Shown here: positions 17,828 to 26,491 of the stretch, piece after piece | Layout of the letters: each line of letters begins with the position of its first letter | Numbering within the stretch: position 1 is the stretch's first letter | NCBI GenBank assembly: GCA_934700895.1 | Contig: CAKUXV010000004.1 | Span: forward strand, 86,558-150,557 | Reading direction: 5' to 3' | Source: an uncultured Bacilli bacterium | GTDB lineage: Bacteria > Bacillota_I > Bacilli_A > RFN20 > CAG-826 | DNA: 64,000 nucleotides | Notes under the pieces: generated by a model | Told to the model about the DNA's origin: nothing | The model's input: only the letters and a program-made list of their open reading frames with translations | The model's database searches: none | Translations under genes and position numbers: made by a program

Positions 17828-19138
17828 TCACTTGCCTCCTTGTGCCGCGGTCCGTTCGATCATCTTCTGGAGATAATATTCAGTCATCTCTTTGGCCGCG
17901 CGACGTTCTTCTTCAATCGAAGTACCGACGGAGCCAACGTAATGCGCGTAATTTTTGGTCGCGGCGTAATCGGTCGGGTTCTGGCAAGTGCCAGCGATTC
18001 CGAAAAAGACATTGTTGTCGTCCGCGATTTTGATGGCGGCGTTACGGTCCGTATCATCCTGAAGGGAGATGATGAAGTCAACGTTGCTATCCACGAGGGA
18101 TTTGCAGCCAATCGACTGGGTGTTTTGGGACGTAATTGATTCGGTTTTGACCTCGACGTTATAGACATCGGCGAGATAGCCCGTCATGTAATCCATATAG
18201 GCTTGGACAGTGTCGTTGACGGAGCTAGGGACGAGCAATCCAGCTTTTAAGCGACGTCCAGTACGCTTGACGTCCTGAACGTTTTCGTTGCTTTCATAAA
18301 GGGCTTTGACGGCTTCGTAATCGCTCGCGGCGAGCCAGTCAACGAGCTTTTGGGCTCCGTAGCTGTCGCTAGTTTTATCGAAGAACCGATCCAAGTTCGT
18401 CTTCATGATGGTCGGATGGACGGTGTCGTTGAGCTCATATTGGTCAACGGCCGACATGGTTTCATATTCTTCCACCGATTTGACGGCCCAGTTGACGACG
18501 CTTAAGGACAAGGCGGTCCCGTCCGCGTTTTTCATGGCTTTTCCGTTATCGACCGCATCGACGCAGGCCGCGAAGATCGGAGCCACGTGGGCGGTGTATT
18601 TAGTTACCAAGTAGGAGAGGGATCCGGCTTTGAACGCGTTGTAATAGTTCGTGCAGAACCCACCCATGGTGGCGTTTTGGGTGCCAAGGCCGCTGGCTTT
18701 GATGGCATTGGCGGCGAATTCGACGCCGTTGCAGGTCGAGATGACCGCCATCGGCTTTTGGTTCGCTAATGGTTTGTTGTACTGCAAGCCCGTATCCCAA
18801 GTTTGGTTGTTAACCATGTAGACCTTGGCATCGCTAGGCAAGTCCGAATTCGCGCGGTCGTAACTGATTTTGAATTTCTTCGCATCTTTTTCCGCTTCAT
18901 AGCCCGTCACGGTGATGCCGTGATCGGCAAGAGCATCGTTCATGCCAAGCCACTTGTTCGTGAAGTGCTGGTCCTTGATGCCATAGTAGTTATAAAGAGC
19001 GAAGAAGATCGTATTGGTCGTTCCCGCGAAAGGAACCACTGTTGCGTTTTGCTTAATGAAGAGGAACGGGGAGCAGGCCGAGGCGCAGGTGGCGCCAAGG
19101 CAAGCTAAGCCAACCATCATCAATTTGTTCTTTTTCAT
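17828..19138 (-). CDS. Sugar ABC transporter substrate-binding lipoprotein
   Basis: Type I periplasmic-binding-protein fold, the capturing subunit of the importer encoded upstream. It starts MKKNKLMMVGLACLGATCASAC, a lipoprotein signal whose lipobox (ASAC) anchors it outside the membrane. The body has NDALADHGITVTGYEAEKD and, late, DFIISLQDDTDRNAAIKIADDNNVFFG, the pattern of RbsB-like proteins. The start at 19138 overlaps the permease stop by ATGA; an in-frame start 24 codons upstream would put a long charged tail before the signal peptide. Being last of the transporter genes is unusual. Confidence 0.88.
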   Translation of the reverse strand: MKKNKLMMVGLACLGATCASACSPFLFIKQNATVVPFAGTTNTIFFALYNYYGIKDQHFTNKWLGMNDALADHGITVTGYEAEKDAKKFKISYDRANSDLPSDAKVYMVNNQTWDTGLQYNKPLANQKPMAVISTCNGVEFAANAIKASGLGTQNATMGGFCTNYYNAFKAGSLSYLVTKYTAHVAPIFAACVDAVDNGKAMKNADGTALSLSVVNWAVKSVEEYETMSAVDQYELNDTVHPTIMKTNLDRFFDKTSDSYGAQKLVDWLAASDYEAVKALYESNENVQDVKRTGRRLKAGLLVPSSVNDTVQAYMDYMTGYLADVYNVEVKTESITSQNTQSIGCKSLVDSNVDFIISLQDDTDRNAAIKIADDNNVFFGIAGTCQNPTDYAATKNYAHYVGSVGTSIEEERRAAKEMTEYYLQKMIERTAAQGGK

Positions 19139-20256
19139 TTCGCTTCTCCTCCCATTTCTTTGTATCCGAGACGCTTTTGCGTGCAGACGTAACGCACTTT
19201 CTTGACCCATTCGATGAAGCGTTGCTTATCGACCATGTAGACCAAGACCGCGAAGACGGAGAATCCGGTGATGAGGGATTGCACGTCGGCGGTGAAGCCA
19301 ATCGAGGTGGCCGCGTCCATACCCGTGGTGAGCAAGGTCGTCGAGATAACGGCAAGGAGCAAGCCCACGATTTGGTTCGAATATTTGGCAAGGATGCCGC
19401 CAATGAAGATCGGCAAGAAGTTTTTGAATACGGTCGTGGAAGACCCAAGGTCCACTTTGACCTGAACGCTAGAGAGCGAGCAGGTATCCATGACTTGGTA
19501 TAAGCCGATGAGAGCGCCGGCAAGGATGAAGCAAGCAATGCAATTGGTCACTTCGTTGATACCGGTATCGACCGAAATCTTTTGATCATAGACGAGCGCG
19601 TTCTTGTTATACCCATATTTGGAATAGCAGAAGGCGAGCGACATGATGATGACGACGATTGCAAGAATCGGAAGGATAACAATCGGTTCAATGAAGAAGT
19701 TTCCGGTGATCTCGGAGTCGGTCAATTGACGGGTGGAGTTGCCGCCGACGATGACCTTGGCAATACCTTCAAACACCAAGCACATGCCAAGGGACATAAC
19801 GATCGGAGGGAGCTTCAAGAAGATGAAGATCAAGGAGTTCAAGAATCCGAGGATCATGCCAAATAGCATCGTAAGGAGGAGGAAGAGGACAATGTTTTGA
19901 ATCGTCGAGACGTCTCCATGGAGAACTTCCGAGGCAAGAAGCGCAGCAAGGATGCCGGTCGCGCCAAGGGAGAAGTCCATACGGCCCGAATTGAGGTTGG
20001 AGTTCAAGGCAAGGGCAGCAACGATCGTCAACGTCACGGACTTGATGAAGATCATGATGTTTTTGGTCGTAGCAGCCGAATCGCCGAATTTGACGAAGAG
20101 GGTTTCTCCCGCCGAATAGGCAAGGATCATCGCGATGAGCATGAAGATGATGGGCAAGGCGATGGAATAGAAGAGATTTCGTCCGAATTTGCGAAGGGGA
20201 CGCGAAGTTGTGATGGGGTTGCGGCTATAGGTGGCCGGTTGCGTATAGGTTTTCAT
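19135..20256 (-). CDS. Sugar ABC transporter permease (RbsC-like), second subunit
   Basis: Membrane subunit of the carbohydrate importer. About eight to ten hydrophobic segments cover residues 30-340. The RbsC-family features are the SLGATGILAALLASEV region and LPPIVMSLGMCLVFEGIAKVIVGG. The N-terminus (about 30 residues, Arg/Thr/Ser-rich) is cytoplasmic. Length 373 is a little above the family's usual 320-350. AAGGAGGCAATGGAAAT precedes the ATG. With the permease at 20272 it would form a heterodimeric channel. Confidence 0.88.
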   Translation of the reverse strand: MKTYTQPATYSRNPITTSRPLRKFGRNLFYSIALPIIFMLIAMILAYSAGETLFVKFGDSAATTKNIMIFIKSVTLTIVAALALNSNLNSGRMDFSLGATGILAALLASEVLHGDVSTIQNIVLFLLLTMLFGMILGFLNSLIFIFLKLPPIVMSLGMCLVFEGIAKVIVGGNSTRQLTDSEITGNFFIEPIVILPILAIVVIIMSLAFCYSKYGYNKNALVYDQKISVDTGINEVTNCIACFILAGALIGLYQVMDTCSLSSVQVKVDLGSSTTVFKNFLPIFIGGILAKYSNQIVGLLLAVISTTLLTTGMDAATSIGFTADVQSLITGFSVFAVLVYMVDKQRFIEWVKKVRYVCTQKRLGYKEMGGEAK

Positions 20257-20271
20257 ATTTCCATTGCCTCC

Positions 20272-21804
20272 TTAGCGTGCCAGCATCTTGGTTCTGCTGT
20301 TGTACATATTGGCGAAGCTAACCACCAAGAAGATGATGCCCTTGGCCAAGTAACGGTAATCGGCGATGCCGATCGCGCGGAACAACTCATCGAGGAAGAT
20401 GCAGAAGAATGCCCCAATGACGGCGCAGGAGACGCGAGAGCGCGGTCCTCCGCTGGTGGTCATGCCACCGAAGACAATGGCAATGACGACGTTTAAGCCG
20501 ATCGTATCGAGGATCGTGCCGGTCGAATAGGAGCTTCCCGATTTGCTCATTGCAAAGAGGAAGCCGCAGATGCCAAGTCCAACGCCGGAGATGGCGAAGG
20601 AGATGATGCCGCTTTTCATGAGCGAGATGCCGTTATATTTGGCAGCCGTTTCGTTGGAGCCGATGAATTTGTTGCGGCGGCCAATCTTCGTGTAGTTGAA
20701 GATTGCCCAGAGAAGAAGGAAAAAGCATACGAGGAATCCGGCGTAGACGACCGTGGCCGTCGCGACGTTTCCGATTTTGCCTTCCCCGACCATTCCCGGG
20801 TCAATGAAGAGTTGGTTGCCCTGGGATTGGAGCATAACCGCGTGAATGGCGTTGAGGATATTCATCATCGTTAGGGTCATAACCATGACGGGGAGGTTCA
20901 GCATGTTCGCCAAAACGGCGTTGACGATGCCTAAGCCCGCGCCAAGGAGAATGGCGACGAAGAACGAGAGGAAGATGTTATGCGTCGAGTTCCAAAGAAT
21001 GCCGGCACAGGTAGCGCACATGAGGGACGCCGGACCAAGCGACATATCGAAGGAGCCGCTGGAATAGATGAAGACGGCGCCGGTAGCAACGATGGCGATG
21101 AAAACGCCGTTATTGATGACGTTGGTCATATCTCCGCCGTATCCGGTGACCGCTTTGGCGATATAGAAGGCCGCGATAAGGCAAACAAGCATCATAAACG
21201 GAATCAAATTGATCCACATCGTCTTGTTCGAGATGAATTTCTTGAACGAGAAGGTGGAGCAGAATACGTCTAATCCGCGTTTGGCTCCTAGAATCGGAGT
21301 GTGGGTGGTGCCGCGCATCGCATGGTAAAGCGCGAAGAAGTCGTTGTAGAGATATTCAAGCAACACTTGTTCGTCTTTGACGCGAAGATCGCGGGCATTT
21401 GCTTCTTTGATCTTCGAACGTTTGGCAACGATTTGAATGCCTTTGACCGAATTTTTATATTCGACGTCATCGGCTTTGGTTTTGGTGGCCAAGCCTTGAT
21501 AGGTCGAAGTTAATTCGTTGTAGGTCTTTTGGTATTCCGCGTCGATTTTGGCGCATTCATTGGCATAATCGAGGTTGATTTGCTTGATGGATTCTTTGAC
21601 GATGGCACGGAGTTCGCCCCGAAGAGATTTGAATTCGTCCTTCAAGGATTGGATGGACGAAGCGATTTCCCCCTTTTGGGTTTTGCGTTCTTCAAAAGTG
21701 AGAACGGCGCAGCGCTTAGCTTCTTCCACGATCGCCGGGGAGAAACGGAGGCCCTTGGGTGCATGGGCTTCGTAGATGACTTCGTTTTGAATGATGTTAT
21801 CCAT
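20272..21804 (-). CDS. Sugar ABC transporter permease with long N-terminal coiled coil
   Basis: The C-terminal 320 residues (from about 195) are an RbsC-type permease: IYSSGSFDMSLGPASLMCATCAGI, LNLPVMVMTLTMMNILNAIHAVML and IVFGGMTTSGG are recognisable. Ahead of it lies a soluble domain of about 190 residues not usual in RbsC: charged Lys/Glu-rich helices at about 40-135 with heptad-like spacing (IQSLKDEFKSLRGELRAIV and onward). Total length 510 against about 320. The ATPase at 21822 has a similar extra block, so the two may dock. AAAGGAGGAATTATC precedes the ATG. Confidence 0.87.
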   Translation of the reverse strand: MDNIIQNEVIYEAHAPKGLRFSPAIVEEAKRCAVLTFEERKTQKGEIASSIQSLKDEFKSLRGELRAIVKESIKQINLDYANECAKIDAEYQKTYNELTSTYQGLATKTKADDVEYKNSVKGIQIVAKRSKIKEANARDLRVKDEQVLLEYLYNDFFALYHAMRGTTHTPILGAKRGLDVFCSTFSFKKFISNKTMWINLIPFMMLVCLIAAFYIAKAVTGYGGDMTNVINNGVFIAIVATGAVFIYSSGSFDMSLGPASLMCATCAGILWNSTHNIFLSFFVAILLGAGLGIVNAVLANMLNLPVMVMTLTMMNILNAIHAVMLQSQGNQLFIDPGMVGEGKIGNVATATVVYAGFLVCFFLLLWAIFNYTKIGRRNKFIGSNETAAKYNGISLMKSGIISFAISGVGLGICGFLFAMSKSGSSYSTGTILDTIGLNVVIAIVFGGMTTSGGPRSRVSCAVIGAFFCIFLDELFRAIGIADYRYLAKGIIFLVVSFANMYNSRTKMLAR

Positions 21805-21821
21805 GATAATTCCTCCTTTCC

Positions 21822-23891
21822 TTAAATCATGTATTTGATGATTTCTTCCTGCGATAGCTCAGGGCTACGTTGGAATTCGTGTTCGATTTTGCCATCTTTC
21901 ATGATGACGATGCGGTCGGACATGCCGATGAGTTCGGGAAGTTCTTCGGAAATCATGATGATGGATTTCCCTTCCTTCTTCATCTTGTAGAGCAATTGGT
22001 AGATGAATTGTTTGACCCCGATGTCGACGCCACGAGTTGGGCAGTCGAGAATCAAGATTTCGGAATCGTTGGCAATCCATTTCGCGAACGACACCTTTTG
22101 CTTGTTGCCGCCCGAGAGGGTGTTGACGAGTTGCTGGGAGTCGTTGCACTTAATCTGCAAGTCGCGGATTTGCTTATGGACCAACTTCTTTTCCGGGGCC
22201 TTGAACATGAAGAAGTTCAATTTGGCCACGTTGTTGATCGAGGCAATCGCGATGTTGTCGAAGATGCTCGCCTTGGTGGCAAGGGCTTCGACGTCGCGGT
22301 TTTTTGAGAGATAACCGATGCGATTCTTCATCGCGACGACTTCGCTGTTGATCTCTTTTTGAAGGTTTTCGCCGCTATAAACGTAACCGCCTTCGAGTTT
22401 GATCGCGCCGAAGAGGGCTTTGCCAAGGTCATGCATACCGCAGTCGGAGAGGCCGCCGATGCCAAGGATTTCGCCTTTGTGGAGTTGGAGATCGACGTGG
22501 CGGAGTTTGTTGCCGCGGATACCGTCGACCATCGAGAGAACGACTTGATCGCTGTGACTGCTGTCGTAATCGCTACGGTAGTAATCGCCTTTAAGCTCGC
22601 GGCCAATCATGAATTTCTTGATCGCATCCGGATCGAATTCATTCTTTTCCTTGGAGAGGTTGGCAACAATGTTGCCGTCGCGGAGAACCGTCAAGGTATC
22701 GCACTTCTCCATGAGTTCATCCAAGTCATGGGAGATGAAGAGGACGGATTTCCCCGCGTCTTTAAGCTCGTTCATCTTCTTATATAAGAGGTTGCGGCCG
22801 ATTTCACTCAATGCGGTCGTCGTTTCGTCGACGATGAAGATTTCCGGGTCTTTGTTCAAGCACTTGGCAATTTCGATCAGCTTGCGGTCCTGCATGTCAT
22901 AAGCGAAGGTCGGGGCACCCGGTTGAATATGAGTGACGCCGATCTTGCGGAGGGCGCGTCCGGAATATTTCTTGAGTTTCTTGCCGTTAACGAAGAGGCC
23001 GAAGAAGACGTTCAAGAAGCCCTTGCGCATTTTCTTAAGGAAGGAAAGGGCAACGGTATCTTTGAGGGAATTTCTCGCATTGAGATAGTGGTTCTTCAAA
23101 TACGTCGCATCCGTTTTGATCCATTGACGGTGCATATAGGATTCATCGTCATCGCGTTTGCGCTTCTTCTCATAGGCTTTGGTGGTCTGGGCGAGTTCGT
23201 AATTCCTGCGGCGTTCCACCAAGTTGGCATCGAGGCCTTCTTTGTTCTCCTCGTACTTTTTGCGGATTGTTTCGCAGGAAGAAGAATAGGCATCAAAAGA
23301 AGCTTGGGCAACTTTGGCAAAGCGCGCATCTTCTTCTTCCGTTTTCGCTTTGATTTCTTCTTCGTAGGCGTGCGCTAAAGCCTCATATTTGGATTGGAGG
23401 TCTTTCAGCATCGCGGGCAAGGCGGCTTTCTTGGATGCCTTGTCGCTTAATCCGGAGAGCTGCTCGCGATAAGAAGCAACGCGGGCGTCGAATTCTTGAA
23501 GTGAAAGGTCAAAAAGTGGGGAGAAGTTCTCCACCTTCTTGTCTTCGAAGAAATGTTCGCCGGAAAAGTTGTTGAGCTCGCCAAGGTAGATGTTTTCGGC
23601 GACCGAGATGTTTCCGATCGTTCCGTTTTCCTGGACGATAATGCCGATGCCGCCGGCAAGTGCATCGACCATGGAGGCGGGCTTCCATTCTTTGCCGTGG
23701 TACTCCATGTATCCACTGGTAGCTTCGTAGATTCCCGTCATGATGGCAGACATCGTGGATTTGCCCGAGCCGTTCTCTCCAATGAAGCCGCGGATTTCGC
23801 CGGGATAGATGGCGATATCGACGTCATTGAGAGCGATGGTCGGTCCAAATTGCTTCACGATGTGCGTAGCTTTGAATATTGGTTCTTTCAT
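21822..23891 (-). CDS. Sugar ABC importer ATPase (RbsA-like, two NBDs) with coiled-coil insertion
   Basis: Two fused nucleotide-binding domains as in RbsA/XylG. NBD1: Walker A GENGSGKST (about 38-46), Q-loop GIIVQENG, a degenerate signature (AYDMQDRKLIEIAKCL), Walker B IFIVDETTTAL. NBD2: degenerate Walker A region GGLSDCGMHDLGKALFG as in RbsA, signature LSGGNKQK, Walker B EILILDCPTRGVD. Between the NBD1 Q-loop and its signature (about 112-310) sits an insertion of some 190 residues of charged helices, not usual in RbsA (about 500 aa; here 689). The ATG at 23891 follows GAGGAACGAT; a GTG four codons upstream is less likely. First gene of the operon. Confidence 0.9.
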   Translation of the reverse strand: MKEPIFKATHIVKQFGPTIALNDVDIAIYPGEIRGFIGENGSGKSTMSAIMTGIYEATSGYMEYHGKEWKPASMVDALAGGIGIIVQENGTIGNISVAENIYLGELNNFSGEHFFEDKKVENFSPLFDLSLQEFDARVASYREQLSGLSDKASKKAALPAMLKDLQSKYEALAHAYEEEIKAKTEEEDARFAKVAQASFDAYSSSCETIRKKYEENKEGLDANLVERRRNYELAQTTKAYEKKRKRDDDESYMHRQWIKTDATYLKNHYLNARNSLKDTVALSFLKKMRKGFLNVFFGLFVNGKKLKKYSGRALRKIGVTHIQPGAPTFAYDMQDRKLIEIAKCLNKDPEIFIVDETTTALSEIGRNLLYKKMNELKDAGKSVLFISHDLDELMEKCDTLTVLRDGNIVANLSKEKNEFDPDAIKKFMIGRELKGDYYRSDYDSSHSDQVVLSMVDGIRGNKLRHVDLQLHKGEILGIGGLSDCGMHDLGKALFGAIKLEGGYVYSGENLQKEINSEVVAMKNRIGYLSKNRDVEALATKASIFDNIAIASINNVAKLNFFMFKAPEKKLVHKQIRDLQIKCNDSQQLVNTLSGGNKQKVSFAKWIANDSEILILDCPTRGVDIGVKQFIYQLLYKMKKEGKSIIMISEELPELIGMSDRIVIMKDGKIEHEFQRSPELSQEEIIKYMI

Positions 23892-24024
23892 ATCGTTCCT
23901 CACGATGACATTCTAGCAAAGCTCTTTTCAAGTCTTATCGCGTTATCTTTACTCTTTTATTTCATTTTTTTGTCTTAGGAAGAAAGGGCTTTCTTAAAAG
24001 ATTCAAAAAGCCGATGTCAAAAAA

Positions 24025-24053
24025 TTGCATACTGGAAGCGTTTACAATACAAT
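24025..24053 (+). promoter_or_regulatory. Promoter of the araC-type regulator gene
   Basis: TTGCAT, 17-base spacer, TACAAT; the ATG at 24060 is six bases after the -10, so the transcript should be leaderless. The cre-like site at 24033-24046 fills most of the spacer. Confidence 0.7.
24033..24046. promoter_or_regulatory. CcpA cre-like site
   Basis: TGGAAGCGTTTACA matches the cre consensus TGWAANCGNTNWCA at all positions but one. It lies between the -35 and -10 of the regulator promoter and in the divergent region shared with the sugar-acid operon, so catabolite repression could act on both. Confidence 0.65.
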
Positions 24054-24059
24054 TTTCCT

Positions 24060-26429
24060 ATGAAAAGTGAGATTACCCTTGTTAATTTTGAAAAGAAAAT
24101 ACCCATCAGTTTTTCTATCGTCCGTTTTGATGCAATTTTTAGACATATGCACCCCATCGCTCAACTTCTTTTGGTCCTAGAAGGGGAATGCGATATCTAC
24201 ATCGGTAACAAAAGCTACCATGCAAGCAGCAACGACATGGTGGTCATCAACCCTCGGCAATTTCATCATATTCTCAGCAAAGACGGGGCAACCATCATCT
24301 CCGTTTTAATCGATGTCAAAGGGTTTACGATGGAAGATGACGGGGATGGTCTCTTCTTTAACTTGAACACGATGGAAGTGAAGAACAACCCCCGTTATAA
24401 CACGATTCGATACCTGGTTTATTCGATTATCGCCTACAACACGATGGAGAACGTGAACTCCATCTACACGAACCGGGCCATCGCCTATTCCTTCTTTGCC
24501 CAACTCGTCAACGACTTCAAGATGACCTCAGAAGACAAAAATGCTTTGATGGGGGAATCGCTAGATGCAATCAACCGTATCAACACCTACGTCAACGAGC
24601 ATTATAAAGATAAAATCACCCTGTCTTTCTTAAGCAAGAAATTCAATTATTCCGTTTCCTACTTATCCCGTTTATATACCTCTTCTTTTGGGGAAAGTTT
24701 CATCAACGTCTACGATAACCTCCGCGTGAATTATTCTCTCAACGACTTACTGCAGGGGAATAAGACTATACAAGAAATCTCGGAAGAACATGGATTTGAA
24801 GAAGTCCGTAGTTACATCCGCGCGTTCAAGAAAATCCATGGGATGACGCCGAACGAATATCGAAACAAGCATCAGAAATCCACCGGTGAGAACGTTTTGA
24901 TCGATAACAAGCTCTTCCGAAAACAAGCATTAGACAAAATCTTGTCCCGTTATGAGCAATATGGCTCTCCAAGTGCCCACAAAAAAAGCGAAACGCGGGC
25001 CACCGAAATCCTTTTGCCTTTGGATTTGAAGGCCAAACGAACGACCTTGGCCCCTTGTCATTTGATCATCGAACTTTCCGCCGCGGCGGATTTAGAAAGT
25101 GAAGAAGTCCTTTTAGCCTTGGAACAGGCTTCTCGCGACATGGGGTTCGATTATGTGATGATTCGTCATCTTCTCTGCTATAAATCCCTTTTATTGCAGC
25201 AAAACGAGAATAACCAATGGGCGGTCAATTACGTTCACTTGAATCGCATTGTACGGAAAATCCTTTCCTTCCACGCGTTGCCCTATTTGATTTTCGAATA
25301 CAACGAAAGCCTCTTGTCCTCTTCCGATTTCTACGCCTTATCCACCCAAATCATCGATTACTTAAATTTAAAATATGGTTCGCTTCTCGATGAAACAATG
25401 GTTTCCTTCTCCTTCTACCGCGACAAACAAACTTACACAAACCCCGCTTCTTCTTCCTCCTTCTCTTTCTATTGCGCTTTGCTAAACGAGGCACGCAAAA
25501 GAGCACCAGCCTGGAAAATCGGAAGCCCGGTCTTTTACCGACAGGATATGGAAGAGAAGAAAGATTATTTTTCCTTCCTGCGCGCGTTAAATAATAAAGA
25601 AAAGGAAGTGGATTTCATCCCCATCCGTTACCAGTACGACTTCCCGGGCAACGCTTTATTGTCTAAGGACCGCCACGCGATGAAGCGTTTCATCGAAATG
25701 CTTAAGAATAACCACGGCTTTCTCGAAAACAAAATGTATTTTCAGGGCATCGGCTTCACGGATTCGAATAGCTTGTTAAACGACACCCTCTACGCGTCGA
25801 GTTTCTTAATCCAAAACTACATGGAGAATCGCCAAGATTTATCTTCTTATTCCTTTGCTTCCCTCTTTGACCGTTCTTTGCTCAACGCCTATAACCCCAA
25901 CCCCTATCAAGGGATGAATGGCTTATTTACCTACAATTTTGTGAAAAAGAGTTCCTATAACGCCTATGTGTTCTTGTCGCGAATGGGCAACGAAATCCAA
26001 AAACAATCGGATACGTATCTGCTTTCCGCCTCCTCCAACAAGATTGTCCTTCTGCTAAATAACTACAATCATTATTCCGACCTATTCGCCGACAGGGAAT
26101 ACTTTGAGATATCGAACCTCAACCGTTATAATTGTTTCCCCAAATCCACCAATGTGACCTACAAAATGTCGTTAAGTGGATTTAACGGCTCGGCTTATCG
26201 CATGAAAATCTCTACCATCGGCAAGAATTCGGGATCGAGCTATGACCGGTGGTTGGAAATGGGGGGCGTTAAAACTTTAAGCGAAGAGGAAGCCGCCACC
26301 TTACGTGAATTAAGCGAAATCCATTATTCTCTGGCCGAAGACTATCTCACCTCGAATAAGTTCGATTTTGAGGTGACCGTATCGCCTTTAGAAGCCAAAA
26401 TCGTGGAAATCGAATTCAAGGTTGCATAA
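24060..26429 (+). CDS. AraC-family regulator with C-terminal GH39-like domain
   Basis: Three parts: an N-terminal cupin (about 1-140; MHPIAQLLLVLEGECDIYIGNKSY), an AraC double helix-turn-helix (about 168-278; TLSFLSKKFNYSVSYLSRLY, then IQEISEEHGFEEVRSYIRAFKKIHGMTPNEYR), and a long C-terminal region (about 330-789) like the glycosidase-39 modules found in some Firmicutes AraC proteins. I see no clear GH39 acid/base motif, so the domain probably senses sugars rather than cutting them (inference). It is divergent from the sugar-acid operon and is its likely activator. No ribosome binding site. Confidence 0.88.
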   Translation: MKSEITLVNFEKKIPISFSIVRFDAIFRHMHPIAQLLLVLEGECDIYIGNKSYHASSNDMVVINPRQFHHILSKDGATIISVLIDVKGFTMEDDGDGLFFNLNTMEVKNNPRYNTIRYLVYSIIAYNTMENVNSIYTNRAIAYSFFAQLVNDFKMTSEDKNALMGESLDAINRINTYVNEHYKDKITLSFLSKKFNYSVSYLSRLYTSSFGESFINVYDNLRVNYSLNDLLQGNKTIQEISEEHGFEEVRSYIRAFKKIHGMTPNEYRNKHQKSTGENVLIDNKLFRKQALDKILSRYEQYGSPSAHKKSETRATEILLPLDLKAKRTTLAPCHLIIELSAAADLESEEVLLALEQASRDMGFDYVMIRHLLCYKSLLLQQNENNQWAVNYVHLNRIVRKILSFHALPYLIFEYNESLLSSSDFYALSTQIIDYLNLKYGSLLDETMVSFSFYRDKQTYTNPASSSSFSFYCALLNEARKRAPAWKIGSPVFYRQDMEEKKDYFSFLRALNNKEKEVDFIPIRYQYDFPGNALLSKDRHAMKRFIEMLKNNHGFLENKMYFQGIGFTDSNSLLNDTLYASSFLIQNYMENRQDLSSYSFASLFDRSLLNAYNPNPYQGMNGLFTYNFVKKSSYNAYVFLSRMGNEIQKQSDTYLLSASSNKIVLLLNNYNHYSDLFADREYFEISNLNRYNCFPKSTNVTYKMSLSGFNGSAYRMKISTIGKNSGSSYDRWLEMGGVKTLSEEEAATLRELSEIHYSLAEDYLTSNKFDFEVTVSPLEAKIVEIEFKVA

Positions 26430-26441
26430 AACCCACCTAGC

Positions 26442-26475
26442 AAAAAGGCTGCAGGACCTCCCTGCGGCCTTTTCG
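26442..26475. terminator. Bidirectional terminator between regulator and fprA
   Basis: AAAAAGGC-T-GCAGG, loop ACCT, CCTGC-G-GCCTTTT, located between the convergent genes ending at 26429 and 26492. Confidence 0.85.
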
Positions 26476-26491
26476 TTCCCTAAACAAATCT

